Under the pieces are notes generated by a model. The model was not told the origin of the DNA, did not search any database, and saw nothing but the letters and a program-made list of their open reading frames with translations. Shown here piece after piece: positions 25,670 to 35,154 of a stretch of DNA of 64,000 nt. A program made the translations under genes and the position numbers. The DNA comes from Bacteroidota bacterium (GTDB taxonomy: Bacteria > Bacteroidota > Ignavibacteria > Palsa-1295): NCBI GenBank assembly GCA_021324735.1, contig JAJPIO010000006.1, forward strand, positions 295,743-359,742, in the 5' to 3' direction. Every line of letters starts with the position of its first letter. The stretch's first letter is position 1.

Positions 25670-27588
25670 CTCAAATGCACAAATGACAAAACTTGCACGA
25701 TGGGGGACGTGATGCGAAGAAAATAGGTTCCGGAAGATAGCGAAGAGACATCGATCCCAGCAATATCGCCGTCCAACTTGAATGAGCCCGAACTAAGCAC
25801 TTCTCCTGTCATATCACATATTTCATAGGCCACCTGACCGACTCGGTTATTATCCGATATCTGCAAATTCCCATAAGTCGGATTGGTTATAATTTGAATT
25901 CCATCATTCGGCTGAATAGTGCTAACTCCAGCGACCTTTATTGCAGAAAAGAACATGAGACTTGTATCAGCGACGGAAGTTGCTTTGGTGTCTTCGATCC
26001 TTATCAGCATTCTTTGAGAACTTACGTTCGGTACCTTCCACGGATAATTTCCTGCCTTTGCCGGAATGGACTGCACAATATTCGACCAGTTCAGTCCTCC
26101 ATCCGGCGAATATTGTAATGATACACTATCGACATTAGCGTACGTCCAATCAATAGAAATGATAGAATCGCCTGCAAACGTCTCGCTGCCGCGGGGAGAA
26201 AGGAGAATAACCAAAGGATCAGACGGTGGTTGTATACATTGAGCCCTTTCGGCATTTACACGCAATACGCTATCGACCTTCGGCGAGAACGTCATGGCGA
26301 GCTTAAATTGCGAAATATCCTTACCCGAAAGCACGTAATTCGCATTCGCGCAATAACTCATGATCGTACCAGCACTCCTTCTCGGAGTGACTGGAAGAGT
26401 ATCGCAGGCATCGCCAAGTGAAAGACCGTTCGCCGGATCGTTTTTAGTAAAGCATGTATCGAGCGGTGGATCCCAATAGCACGTGTGTGAATGAGGTAGG
26501 CTAAAGTTGTGCCCTACTTCATGTGCAACGATATACGCATCGTACGTAAAAGCGAATGTTGGATATGTGTGTCCTGTCTGCGGACTACTCACACTATACG
26601 ACCAATTGGTATCACATAGTGAATAGTATCCATAGCCGCCGCCCCCATATCCAATGGATGTCATAACATGCGCAAGATCGCGCGGCACATTGGCGTAATG
26701 TGCACGCCAGTATTTCGGCACTGTGTCTTCGAGAGCGTATGCGTTCCCTTTCACTTGATAAGGATCGCCGCTCGTCCACACCTTCAACCATGTGATGTGC
26801 CAGGTGATATTTGCTTCGTCTTCGTAAATGACACTCGCCATAGCAAAGAGCGATGCAATATAACCTTGCACAATACTCATATTCCCTCCTTCATCATGGA
26901 AGAAACAGGAATCAGCCTCTATAGCGATGTCCGTCTGCAGCAGGGTCGATCCGAAAAGCGGCAATGAGGCATTCGGGTTGTCCGTATGCTTGTGGAGCAA
27001 TTCATTTATCGGTTCAAGAGCGTTCGGCTGCGAAATTTCCTCGGCAAAGCAGTTGAGCGGCGTCATTCCTCCAACCGACAATAGATCTGTTTCGCGAGTA
27101 AGAATGTGTTTCCGAGAATCCAATTCGTTCTTCGCCGGCCCAAGAACGAAGACGTCTCCGGATTCTCGTGTGATCGAACACAGAAGTTTACCATCAAATA
27201 CAGAGAGAAATACTTTAGAGTTTGGCTCTCCAAGCACTTTACCTCGAAAAGCAAAGAACATGGGGGCTTTTAGCATCACCTCACCTTTCGAGGTGCCTTC
27301 GATGAATTGAGTGGTCCCATCAATAGGAGAATGAGTGGGCTTGAGGTCGAGCGTTACGTTGTCACTCCCTGCGGGAAACGCACTAATTTGAAAGCGCTGG
27401 CGAGGCGCTACTATGCGAAAAATTGCTGCGCTATCAATAATGAATGCAGAGGCAGATGGAGTACCGTTCTGTGTAACGCTCGCTCGTGAAAGAAACTGAT
27501 CCGATGGTATTGGCGACGCAGCAATCGTATGCGAAGCATAACCGAGCGTCACAACCAGGATAAGGATTCGGAGATAGGACTTGCTCAT
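25666..27588 (-). CDS. Secreted metzincin-type metalloprotease with T9SS sorting domain
   Basis: 640 aa. After a signal peptide (MSKSYLRILILVVTLGYASH) and a propeptide-like region, the catalytic domain holds HEVGHNFSLPHSH (about residues 355-367), i.e. HExxHxxxxxH with three zinc-binding histidines and the catalytic Glu. A Met-turn follows in GTIMSYCANANY. This is the metzincin arrangement of M12B reprolysin-like enzymes. A Ser/Asp-rich Ig-like region precedes the C-terminal domain, which has the NPTYGNLQISD motif and ends SGTYFLRIT...FVHLR, typical of T9SS cargo. It is probably a surface or extracellular endopeptidase. It heads a three-gene cluster. Confidence 0.88.
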   Translation of the reverse strand: MSKSYLRILILVVTLGYASHTIAASPIPSDQFLSRASVTQNGTPSASAFIIDSAAIFRIVAPRQRFQISAFPAGSDNVTLDLKPTHSPIDGTTQFIEGTSKGEVMLKAPMFFAFRGKVLGEPNSKVFLSVFDGKLLCSITRESGDVFVLGPAKNELDSRKHILTRETDLLSVGGMTPLNCFAEEISQPNALEPINELLHKHTDNPNASLPLFGSTLLQTDIAIEADSCFFHDEGGNMSIVQGYIASLFAMASVIYEDEANITWHITWLKVWTSGDPYQVKGNAYALEDTVPKYWRAHYANVPRDLAHVMTSIGYGGGGYGYYSLCDTNWSYSVSSPQTGHTYPTFAFTYDAYIVAHEVGHNFSLPHSHTCYWDPPLDTCFTKNDPANGLSLGDACDTLPVTPRRSAGTIMSYCANANYVLSGKDISQFKLAMTFSPKVDSVLRVNAERAQCIQPPSDPLVILLSPRGSETFAGDSIISIDWTYANVDSVSLQYSPDGGLNWSNIVQSIPAKAGNYPWKVPNVSSQRMLIRIEDTKATSVADTSLMFFSAIKVAGVSTIQPNDGIQIITNPTYGNLQISDNNRVGQVAYEICDMTGEVLSSGSFKLDGDIAGIDVSSLSSGTYFLRITSPIVQVLSFVHLR

Positions 27589-27653
27589 ATATCAGATTAA
27601 AGACCATTTCAAAACGGAGGAAACAGTTTAAGAATTCTACCTGGGAAGGCCAT

Positions 27654-27686
27654 AAAAAACCCGGGCCTAGGTTTACCTAAGCCCGG
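27654..27686 (-). terminator. Rho-independent terminator
   Basis: On the minus strand an 11-bp G+C-rich stem (27676-27686 with 27661-27671, one mismatch, loop of 4) is followed by GTTTTTT. It lies 28 nt after the stop of the DUF3494-domain gene. Confidence 0.88.
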
Positions 27687-27713
27687 ATTTACATCCGTAT
27701 CGAATGAATTTGT

Positions 27714-30140
27714 CTATCGAACGATGTTCATGCGACCCACGAGCAGCCCCGATTGCGTACGAAGCAAGCAAGTGTAAACACCTGCGGCAAGCTCCGAAAC
27801 ATTGACTGGAATGTCATGATGTCCTGACGAATAGATCGTCGGATCCGTAGAGAATACCGTATGTCCGGCCATGTCAATGAGCGATAAGTTGGCCTCCGAT
27901 TCCTTCGGCAGTTCAAAAGAGATAGTCGTAACCCCGTTCGCAGGATTCGGATAGTTTGTCAGGCTCATACCCGGAATCACATTGGCCGTAACGCCAGCAA
28001 GGGTTGTTGCTCCGATACTGAAAGCGTTAGAAGTGGCTGAAATACCCGTGTTACTCATCACGCGAATCCGTACCGAATCATATCTTCCGGTTTCCAGCGT
28101 TGTCCAAACGGTGTGAGGTACCGCACTGGTGGACATTGTGGTAATCGGTTTCCAAGTTTCGCCGTCCAAAGAATACGAGACAGCTACAGAATCCCCGACA
28201 GATCCCGAATACTGCCAGTCGATCGTCATGTGTTTGCCATTCGGTATGTTATTGTCGATCAATCCTCCCAGGCACAGCATAGTAATCGCTCCATTGCCTC
28301 CCGAACCACTCGAAGATGTGATCGTAAATAAACCGCTGGTCCCCATTACGCCATTGAGATCGATGATGCGGATAAGACCTTTCGTAGTTGCCTGGTTCGG
28401 CACGACAGACCAGGGTATCGTATTCGTTTCCGAGTTAACAATCCCAACAAGACTCCAGCTTATTCCCCCGTCCAAAGAGTATTCGACGATCTTCTGAGCT
28501 GTAAGTCCTGCACCGGTATAGACTATCGGATAATTGACGGTCCCGCCGGCAATCGATTCCCCTGTGGAAGGTCGGACGATCATTACGAACGCCGAGGCTT
28601 GGCGTTGGATAGAGAATGCTCCGCTCTTCGCAGAAAGTCCGTTGACATCGGTGATGCGAATAAAAGCGTGGCTGACATTCGTATCCGGTACTCCCCAGAC
28701 GTATTGGTTCACGTCGGAATTCAACACTGCAATGACCTGCCAGGTAGCGCCGCTATCGAATGATGATTCGAGGACCTTGCCATTCGCAATGCCGCTGCCT
28801 GTCCAGCTAATAACGTAATCGGGTGTACCACCGACGAGTATCTCTCCTGCATTTGGATGTGTAATGGTAATCCAGGATTTCGGCTTCGAAACGATCGAGA
28901 AATTACCACTCACTCCCGTCGTACCGTTCAAATCGACAAGACGTATCAATGCAGAAGAAGTGTTGGTATCCGGAACGCTCCAGGCGTACTGCGAAACGTT
29001 ACCGGAAATGATACCAATGATCTTCCAGCTCATTCCCCCATCGAAGGAATATTCGAGTATCTTCTGAGTCGTAAGTTCGCTACCGACCCAAGTGATCTCA
29101 TAGTTCGATAGACCCGTAACGATCTCTCCTTGTGAGGGATGGATAATAACAACGCTTGGTTGCGTATGCGATACGATTGAAAATACACCGCTTTCGCCAC
29201 TCACGCCATTGTTATCAGTTATTCGAATAATCGCTTTGGTGGAAGACGTATCGGGGACATTCCACGAAAAGCTGTTGACATTCGAGTTCAACGCACCTGC
29301 GATCGTCCAGGTCATACCTCCATCCAGAGAATATTCTACGCTCTTCTGCGGAGTCAGCGACGTTCCAGTGAATTGTATTTGATAATTTGTCGTCCCGGCT
29401 ATAACCGTATCACCGGCTGCAGGCCGAAGTACCGTCAGTGAAGGAAGATTTGATTCTGGTACATTGAGTGTGCAGTTTTCAAGGATTACGTCACCAACCA
29501 AAGCAATTGCACGCCCTTCCAGTTTGCAGCCCCCATACAAATGAATAGTACCCGCCCCGAGGATGCTTCCTTTGAAGCTGGCTGAGGAAAAAACATTTGT
29601 CGTTCCGAGGATATACCAAAAAACATTTTTTGCAAGAGCACCGCCAGAAAGAACGACGCTTGAATTGGAAGAAGCGCATAATGCGCCGTTTACTTTTATA
29701 AGAAAAACGGCATTCGAGTCACCATGTGCATTCAAAGTAAGGACACCGCTAAGTGTCTCATTCCCTGGAGAACAATAAACTCCAGGTGAAAGAGATAAGC
29801 CGTTACCAATCGTCGAACATATTGCATAATTGCAGTCCTCATCGCCGGCTTGATTGAATGCCGCTATGAGTTCATTCTTATGCGTCTCAGCATCGGGGTT
29901 TTCGTGATCGCGAATCACTCCGCAGTAATGACCGGCGGGAAATCCGTTAACCGAATTATCTTCGGCGCCGAGATCACCGATCACCCAGCTTGGGCCGGTG
30001 TTCGTGATGTTTCCCTCGGCTGAAAATGCAGCATAACAAGCTGCCGACGAAAGGTTTGGGGCAGTCTGCGCGAAGGTTAGTCCGCTTAATACCAACAGAA
30101 AGGCGCAGACCAACAGTGTAGGTCGTAGCAATTTAGACAT
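27714..30140 (-). CDS. DUF3494 (ice-binding-like) surface protein with Ig-like repeats and T9SS tail
   Basis: 808 aa. A signal peptide ending TFAQ is followed by a DUF3494 domain (about 28-230: SWVIGDLGAEDNSVNGF, GVYCSPGNETLSGVLTLN, AVFLIKVNGAL and VFWYILGTTNVFSSASFKGSILG). In some organisms this beta-helical fold binds ice; in others it acts in adhesion. Next come four near-identical repeats of about 95 residues, each with QK..EYS.DGG..W and VPDT..., plus a fifth diverged one. The last 80 residues carry NYPNPANGVTTISFELP and end VGRMNIVR, a T9SS sorting domain. It is a single-gene unit with its own terminator, divergent from miaB. Confidence 0.88.
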   Translation of the reverse strand: MSKLLRPTLLVCAFLLVLSGLTFAQTAPNLSSAACYAAFSAEGNITNTGPSWVIGDLGAEDNSVNGFPAGHYCGVIRDHENPDAETHKNELIAAFNQAGDEDCNYAICSTIGNGLSLSPGVYCSPGNETLSGVLTLNAHGDSNAVFLIKVNGALCASSNSSVVLSGGALAKNVFWYILGTTNVFSSASFKGSILGAGTIHLYGGCKLEGRAIALVGDVILENCTLNVPESNLPSLTVLRPAAGDTVIAGTTNYQIQFTGTSLTPQKSVEYSLDGGMTWTIAGALNSNVNSFSWNVPDTSSTKAIIRITDNNGVSGESGVFSIVSHTQPSVVIIHPSQGEIVTGLSNYEITWVGSELTTQKILEYSFDGGMSWKIIGIISGNVSQYAWSVPDTNTSSALIRLVDLNGTTGVSGNFSIVSKPKSWITITHPNAGEILVGGTPDYVISWTGSGIANGKVLESSFDSGATWQVIAVLNSDVNQYVWGVPDTNVSHAFIRITDVNGLSAKSGAFSIQRQASAFVMIVRPSTGESIAGGTVNYPIVYTGAGLTAQKIVEYSLDGGISWSLVGIVNSETNTIPWSVVPNQATTKGLIRIIDLNGVMGTSGLFTITSSSGSGGNGAITMLCLGGLIDNNIPNGKHMTIDWQYSGSVGDSVAVSYSLDGETWKPITTMSTSAVPHTVWTTLETGRYDSVRIRVMSNTGISATSNAFSIGATTLAGVTANVIPGMSLTNYPNPANGVTTISFELPKESEANLSLIDMAGHTVFSTDPTIYSSGHHDIPVNVSELAAGVYTCLLRTQSGLLVGRMNIVR

Positions 30141-30417
30141 AGTTGTAGGATGTAGCTATTGATTAAGAGATAGAGATCATTCTGATAGGCAGCCCTCTCG
30201 CCTAAAAGAAATCGCATTCCAAAAAAATTGAACCAGGGAAGGGATTGAAGAAAGTTATGAACGATTGTTATTCAAACTGTAAGCCAATATTTAACTTGCG
30301 CAGAATCTCTAAGAGAGGAAAGATATTCTGCAATCTTTTTTTGCATACAATGCGTCACTAATTTTTGGATTAGTCCGGAAAGGGTTTTAGACCATCCGGT
30401 GTTACGGCCTGACAAGC

Positions 30418-31926
30418 ATGAAAAAAGTCTATATCGAGACATACGGTTGCCAGATGAACGTCGCTGACACGGAGGTCGTCCTTTCCGTGCTGAATAAGGC
30501 TGGCTATGAACCAACGACTGAATTGGACGGCGCGGATCTCGCTTTTATGAACACTTGCGCCATTCGTGAAAATGCAGAAGAAAAGGTCTGGAATCGGCTC
30601 GATCACTGGAAAAGCCTCAAGCGCCGCAATCCCGATGTGGTCGTGGGGGTGCTCGGTTGCATGGCCGAACATCTTCGCAAGGACCTTCTCAAGGACTCAG
30701 GTACCATCGTCGATCTCATCGTCGGTCCAGATGAATACCGGAAGCTCCCAACTTTAGTAGACTCCGTTGCCGGGATCGAAGACGATCAATCCGAATCACA
30801 AAATCAGTCGCCGGATAATCGGAATCCGGCTATCGCCGTCAAACTTTCCCGTACTGAGACGTACGATGATATTCTCCCCTATCGGAATGAAGGCATTAGT
30901 GCGTTTATTTCGGTCATGCGTGGATGCGATAAATTTTGCACGTTCTGCGTCGTGCCATACACTCGTGGACGTGAACGCTCCCGAAGCCTTTCTTCTATCG
31001 TTGACGAGTGCAAAGAATTAGAGCAGCAAGGATTTAAAGAGATCACGCTTCTCGGGCAGAATGTCAATTCGTATGATGAGGAAGGTCGAGATTTCTCCGA
31101 TCTTCTCGCGGCCTGTGCTCGAGCAGTACCGAACGTTCGCATTCGTTATACGACCAGCCATCCCCAGGATTTCGACAAAAAGTTGGTCGACACGATGGCC
31201 ACACATGACAACATCTGCAAGTATATTCACTTGCCGATCCAGTCGGGTTCGGACCGTATCCTGAAGCTAATGAATCGCACTTATACGCGAGATCATTATA
31301 TGTCGATCGTTGAGATGATTAAGAGAGCGATGCCCAATGCCGCTCTTTCAACTGACATTATCGTAGGCTTCTGCACCGAAACGATAGATGATCACAAGAT
31401 GACAAAGCAGATCATGCGTGAGGTCGAGTATGAGGGCGCATATATGTTCAATTACTCTCCACGTCCAAATACACGCGCTTGGAGCACTCTTACAGATGAT
31501 GTTCCGCTTGAAGAGAAGACTTGCCGGTTGCGAGAGATCATCGCGATCCAAAACGAGACTTCGACCAAACGAAATTTGGCCGAGATCGGCCGAGAGCATA
31601 CCGTTTTGGTCGAAGGCCGATCGAAGAAGAATGCGGATGAATGGAAAGGCCGCACCGACACGAACAAAATGGTCGTCTTTCCGCGAAACGGTGCTGAGGT
31701 TGGAGAATATCGCCGAGTTAAAATCACCCGTTCTAATAGCGCAACCCTATTCGGGGAATTGATAGATATAGCTCGTACTGATTCCCTTTTAGGTTCGGAA
31801 CATACGGGCCTCGACCGAGGTGAAGTGATATACGATCTCACCCCCCTTGTCATTTCGACGGTAAATACCAACGAGCACGCGGGCATATCTCAACCCGCGG
31901 TGGTAGAACTGCCAATAGTTAGCTGA
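30418..31926 (+). CDS. miaB: tRNA-2-methylthio-N6-dimethylallyladenosine synthase
   Basis: 502 aa. It adds a methylthio group to i6A37 of tRNAs reading UNN codons. The N-terminal UPF0004 domain has YIETYGCQMN, MNTCAIRENA and VLGCMAE (three cysteines for one 4Fe-4S cluster). The radical-SAM domain has MRGCDKFCTFCVVPYTRGRE (CxxxCxxC). The family hallmarks LLGQNVNSY, HLPIQSGSDRIL and STDIIVGFCTE separate it from RimO/MtaB. A TRAM domain follows at about 390-455, with about 45 unassigned residues at the end. The stop abuts the convergent gene at 31927. Confidence 0.97.
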   Translation: MKKVYIETYGCQMNVADTEVVLSVLNKAGYEPTTELDGADLAFMNTCAIRENAEEKVWNRLDHWKSLKRRNPDVVVGVLGCMAEHLRKDLLKDSGTIVDLIVGPDEYRKLPTLVDSVAGIEDDQSESQNQSPDNRNPAIAVKLSRTETYDDILPYRNEGISAFISVMRGCDKFCTFCVVPYTRGRERSRSLSSIVDECKELEQQGFKEITLLGQNVNSYDEEGRDFSDLLAACARAVPNVRIRYTTSHPQDFDKKLVDTMATHDNICKYIHLPIQSGSDRILKLMNRTYTRDHYMSIVEMIKRAMPNAALSTDIIVGFCTETIDDHKMTKQIMREVEYEGAYMFNYSPRPNTRAWSTLTDDVPLEEKTCRLREIIAIQNETSTKRNLAEIGREHTVLVEGRSKKNADEWKGRTDTNKMVVFPRNGAEVGEYRRVKITRSNSATLFGELIDIARTDSLLGSEHTGLDRGEVIYDLTPLVISTVNTNEHAGISQPAVVELPIVS

Positions 31927-34900
31927 TCATCGAGCGATCAAAATTGCTCGTACACCGACCTTGTCGGCGGCTTCTAGTATTATATAGTATGTACCAGAAG
32001 GCAGCTTATTACAGTCTGCGATCAATTTATGACTGCCAGCAAGTATGTAACCTTCCTCCAGCTGGCATACTATCCTTCCCAGAATATCTTTAATAAGCAG
32101 CCGGGCATTGCCATCACTTGGAATTTGATAGTCAATAGCTAAACGTCCGTTAGACCCGACACTTATATTTAGAGACTGCTGCTGCTCGATGCATGTTCCC
32201 ACACCCTCTGGAGGTGGCGGCGTAGCATAATCATTATAATCAAGCGTTATAAGTTTGCCAGCACGAACAGGGACCTTCGACCACACTTTCGACTTCTGAA
32301 CGCCGCTATCGGAAAAATCAAGCTCGAATTTGTAGTCCAGAGAATCAAGCCCGACGAACGCCCAATTGCCTTGCTCGTTCGTATAGGTCCAATCGAAGAG
32401 ATCGCTGCCAATACTATCGACGTACGACCGTAGAATTTTAGCTCCATGAATCGGGATTGGCGGATCACCATACGTCAAGCGCCCTCGAACAATACCGGTC
32501 ATTAAATTTGGCGCGCCGATGTAGCGAACAATATGTCCATTCGCAGCTATATATGCATTCGTTCGCCAGAGATTTATCGACGTGGCTGACCCTTTGAAAT
32601 CAATGATGGGTGGCCAACTCAGTCCGGCATCATAGGTTATCATTGCGCCAGTGTCAGTCGTGGCAAAACCGACATTCGAGTTAAGGAATGCAATCGAGTT
32701 TATTCGATGATCTATATAGGTGGAGTCAAGCGAGAGGACGCTTTTTCCGTATGGATCGCTATCATCAATGATGCGGCCATGAACATCCCCCAAAAACAAC
32801 AGATCGATAGACGGAAAGCAAGCAGCGGAAAGGCCCTTCAAAATCGGGTCCGTATGACGGATCCAATTCAAGCCACTGTACAGATAAAAAGCTTGTGATG
32901 CAGTAATAACACCATGCAAAGGATCGGCGAAATGGATTGCAGTTAAATTCCGGTCAGGTAATTGCCGAACCACATCCCATGTTTTGCCGGAATATTTTAA
33001 GACAATGCCACTATCGGCGATTGCCCACACTGTATCTCGATCGGTAGCACTAAGTGCACGGATAGCGCCAGCAGCGACGGTCGTACGTTGCCAGTTCTCT
33101 CCTCCATCCGTCGTACTTAGGAGCGTACCATTATCCGCAGCCACCCATCCGATCAAATTATCGATAAATTTAAGATCGAATAGGTCTTGGGAGGCTTCGT
33201 ACATTGCAGACCAATTATCTCCTCCATCCGTACTCCTAAAAATAATACGTCGGCTTAAAGCATACCCTGTCAACGAATCAGGGAAATAGATTTTGAGAAT
33301 AGTATAGAGCGGTGTATTTGCAACTGGCTTAAAATTTCCAAGAATTCCGGCAGGCGATAATTGAATTGGCGAAAGCACATCGACCGACTCGATATTATTC
33401 GGCTCCGTAATTGTGCTGTAAAAAGTCTGATAGTTCTGCTTCATCACAGCACACGGATACTCGCTGACAACTCGTCCCCAATAAAGGTCACCAACCGGGA
33501 TCACATTGAAATGGAATACCCCATTCATGTCTGAGGTCCATAGTATGGAATCGGATGGAGGTCCATTCCATAGGCTGCCGACTGATTCAACAAAGGCGAG
33601 TTTAGCATCGGGCAGAGGTTTATTGGTAAGCGAATCAACTACTTCGGCTTCTACCGATTGTTTCCAATTAAGTTGAGGCACAACCATGCGACCATATGTC
33701 AGCAGTGGGGCCGAACCTTTCATACGAATGTAGGCAAAGTAATACGGCGCACTACTATCGCGAATCGGTGGGATAGCGTTGCCATCCCATAAGACGTTGG
33801 CACTCGAGCCAATTATAAGCGGAGAAGATATTACTTGCTCGAGTGCGCTATCCTCAATAAACAATGGGCGAGATGCAGTTAACCAGACACTGCCATTCGA
33901 TAGCGGAGTGGCCGATCGAACATTGCGAACGGTAAGAGTATAAGAATAGGGGCCAACAAATCGAAATGGTGCGATGATACTCGCTATCATTTGGATAGAA
34001 TCACCAACCTTCATTACACGAACCGGATGATTCTGATTTGGTACAATGCCTAAGCCTAATTCTCCCAAGCTATCACTGCCCCATGCATAGAGCCAGCCAT
34101 CGTTACCAATGGCTAGCGAGTGTCGTAATCCCGCAGATATCGCTACGAACTGCGAGACGTTTGTTGGCATAGGAACGAGTAATGTATGAATCGAACCGCT
34201 GCCAACCCCTAATTGTCCGAACGTGTTATCTCCGTTCGCATTAATTCGCCCGAACTGATCCAGGCTTAATTCATGCGATCCTCCAGCCGCGACCGAGACC
34301 GTCGAGGGAGCAAATCCAAGGTTATCAGCTAAATCGTCGTTGATAAAGGATTCAATGCGATAGGATACCGCGAGCGTCGAAAGTGGGCCACGTCCGCGAA
34401 AAAATGATCGGCTGGCCAGCATAGGTGCCCACCACCTTTGAAACCGCCCTACACTGTCGATTCCGCTACCATACAGATGATCGTCCTGAGAGATCATGAG
34501 TGTGTAACCGGGTCCCGCCGCGACTGCAGACCACGCTGTAACACCGTTGGGAAAAATTACCGGCGTCGGACTCCGCAGCACTTGTAAATTTCCGGTACCA
34601 AGTTGTCCCTGCTCATTATTGCCCCAGGCGTATAGTGTACCATTGTCCGCAAGGGCTTCCGTGTGGTCAGCACCAGCGGATACCCACTTCCACTTCTTTA
34701 CACCAATTGGATTTGGGATCAGAACCGGCGACGCGAAAAGATTTCCAGCATACCCGACGCCAATCTGTCCCTTATCATTTAGCCCCCAGGCGTATAGTTT
34801 ATCGCTATCGGCGACAGCAACGGCATGAGCGGCGCCGCCAGCGACGAGCGTCCACTGTGAGGCGCCTTGTGGCATCGGGACCAATACCGGTCGATTACGG

Positions 34901-35070
34901 TCATTGCGATCTCCGACTCCAAGTTGGCCATAAAAATTACGGCCCCACGACCATAAGTTGCCATCTTTATCGATTACGTAAGACGACTCTGATAACGATT
35001 GCTGGCCTAAGAACTGCGCGGATAAGTTCGACGACAGAAAAAGAAGAACACAGCAGAGCGAAAATCTCAT
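31927..35070 (-). CDS. Giant RCC1-repeat surface protein with T9SS sorting domain (paralogue A)
   Basis: 1047 aa from ATG at 35070; the frame extends to 35151, but only this start exposes a signal peptide (MRFSLCCVLLFLSSNLSAQ). Residues about 20-380 are RCC1 repeats (LYAWGLNDKGQIGVGY, LYAWGNNEQGQLGTGN and LYAWGSDSLGELGLG), predicting a seven-blade propeller. Then come CARDB-like and carboxypeptidase-regulatory-like beta domains, a Ycf48/BNR-like propeller (about 590-860; GYALSRRIIFRSTDGGDNWS and GWVAADNGTLLSTTDGGENW), a second regulatory-like domain and a sorting domain ending SGTYYIILEAADKVGVRAI. The neighbouring gene at 35155 has the same architecture, so the pair arose by duplication. Function unknown; likely cell-surface. 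Confidence 0.86.
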   Translation of the reverse strand: MRFSLCCVLLFLSSNLSAQFLGQQSLSESSYVIDKDGNLWSWGRNFYGQLGVGDRNDRNRPVLVPMPQGASQWTLVAGGAAHAVAVADSDKLYAWGLNDKGQIGVGYAGNLFASPVLIPNPIGVKKWKWVSAGADHTEALADNGTLYAWGNNEQGQLGTGNLQVLRSPTPVIFPNGVTAWSAVAAGPGYTLMISQDDHLYGSGIDSVGRFQRWWAPMLASRSFFRGRGPLSTLAVSYRIESFINDDLADNLGFAPSTVSVAAGGSHELSLDQFGRINANGDNTFGQLGVGSGSIHTLLVPMPTNVSQFVAISAGLRHSLAIGNDGWLYAWGSDSLGELGLGIVPNQNHPVRVMKVGDSIQMIASIIAPFRFVGPYSYTLTVRNVRSATPLSNGSVWLTASRPLFIEDSALEQVISSPLIIGSSANVLWDGNAIPPIRDSSAPYYFAYIRMKGSAPLLTYGRMVVPQLNWKQSVEAEVVDSLTNKPLPDAKLAFVESVGSLWNGPPSDSILWTSDMNGVFHFNVIPVGDLYWGRVVSEYPCAVMKQNYQTFYSTITEPNNIESVDVLSPIQLSPAGILGNFKPVANTPLYTILKIYFPDSLTGYALSRRIIFRSTDGGDNWSAMYEASQDLFDLKFIDNLIGWVAADNGTLLSTTDGGENWQRTTVAAGAIRALSATDRDTVWAIADSGIVLKYSGKTWDVVRQLPDRNLTAIHFADPLHGVITASQAFYLYSGLNWIRHTDPILKGLSAACFPSIDLLFLGDVHGRIIDDSDPYGKSVLSLDSTYIDHRINSIAFLNSNVGFATTDTGAMITYDAGLSWPPIIDFKGSATSINLWRTNAYIAANGHIVRYIGAPNLMTGIVRGRLTYGDPPIPIHGAKILRSYVDSIGSDLFDWTYTNEQGNWAFVGLDSLDYKFELDFSDSGVQKSKVWSKVPVRAGKLITLDYNDYATPPPPEGVGTCIEQQQSLNISVGSNGRLAIDYQIPSDGNARLLIKDILGRIVCQLEEGYILAGSHKLIADCNKLPSGTYYIILEAADKVGVRAILIAR

Positions 35071-35092
35071 GGTTTTGATGATCTGGGGCGAA

Positions 35093-35125
35093 AGCGCCTT
35101 CCCAATAAAACGCAGGGAAGGCGCT
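35093..35125 (-). terminator. Hairpin between the two RCC1 paralogues
   Basis: A perfect 11-bp G+C-rich stem (35093-35103 with 35115-35125, loop of 11 nt) lies 30 nt after the stop of the upstream gene. No clear T-run follows on the minus strand, so it may be a weak terminator or an mRNA-stabilising stem-loop. Confidence 0.5.
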
Positions 35126-35154
35126 CGGTTACAAAATTTCTTTTGCACCACCTC

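Noticed and set aside
31918..31940. Terminator between miaB and the RCC1 gene
   Set aside because: The weak inverted repeat lies within the last codons of the minus-strand gene and has no T-run.
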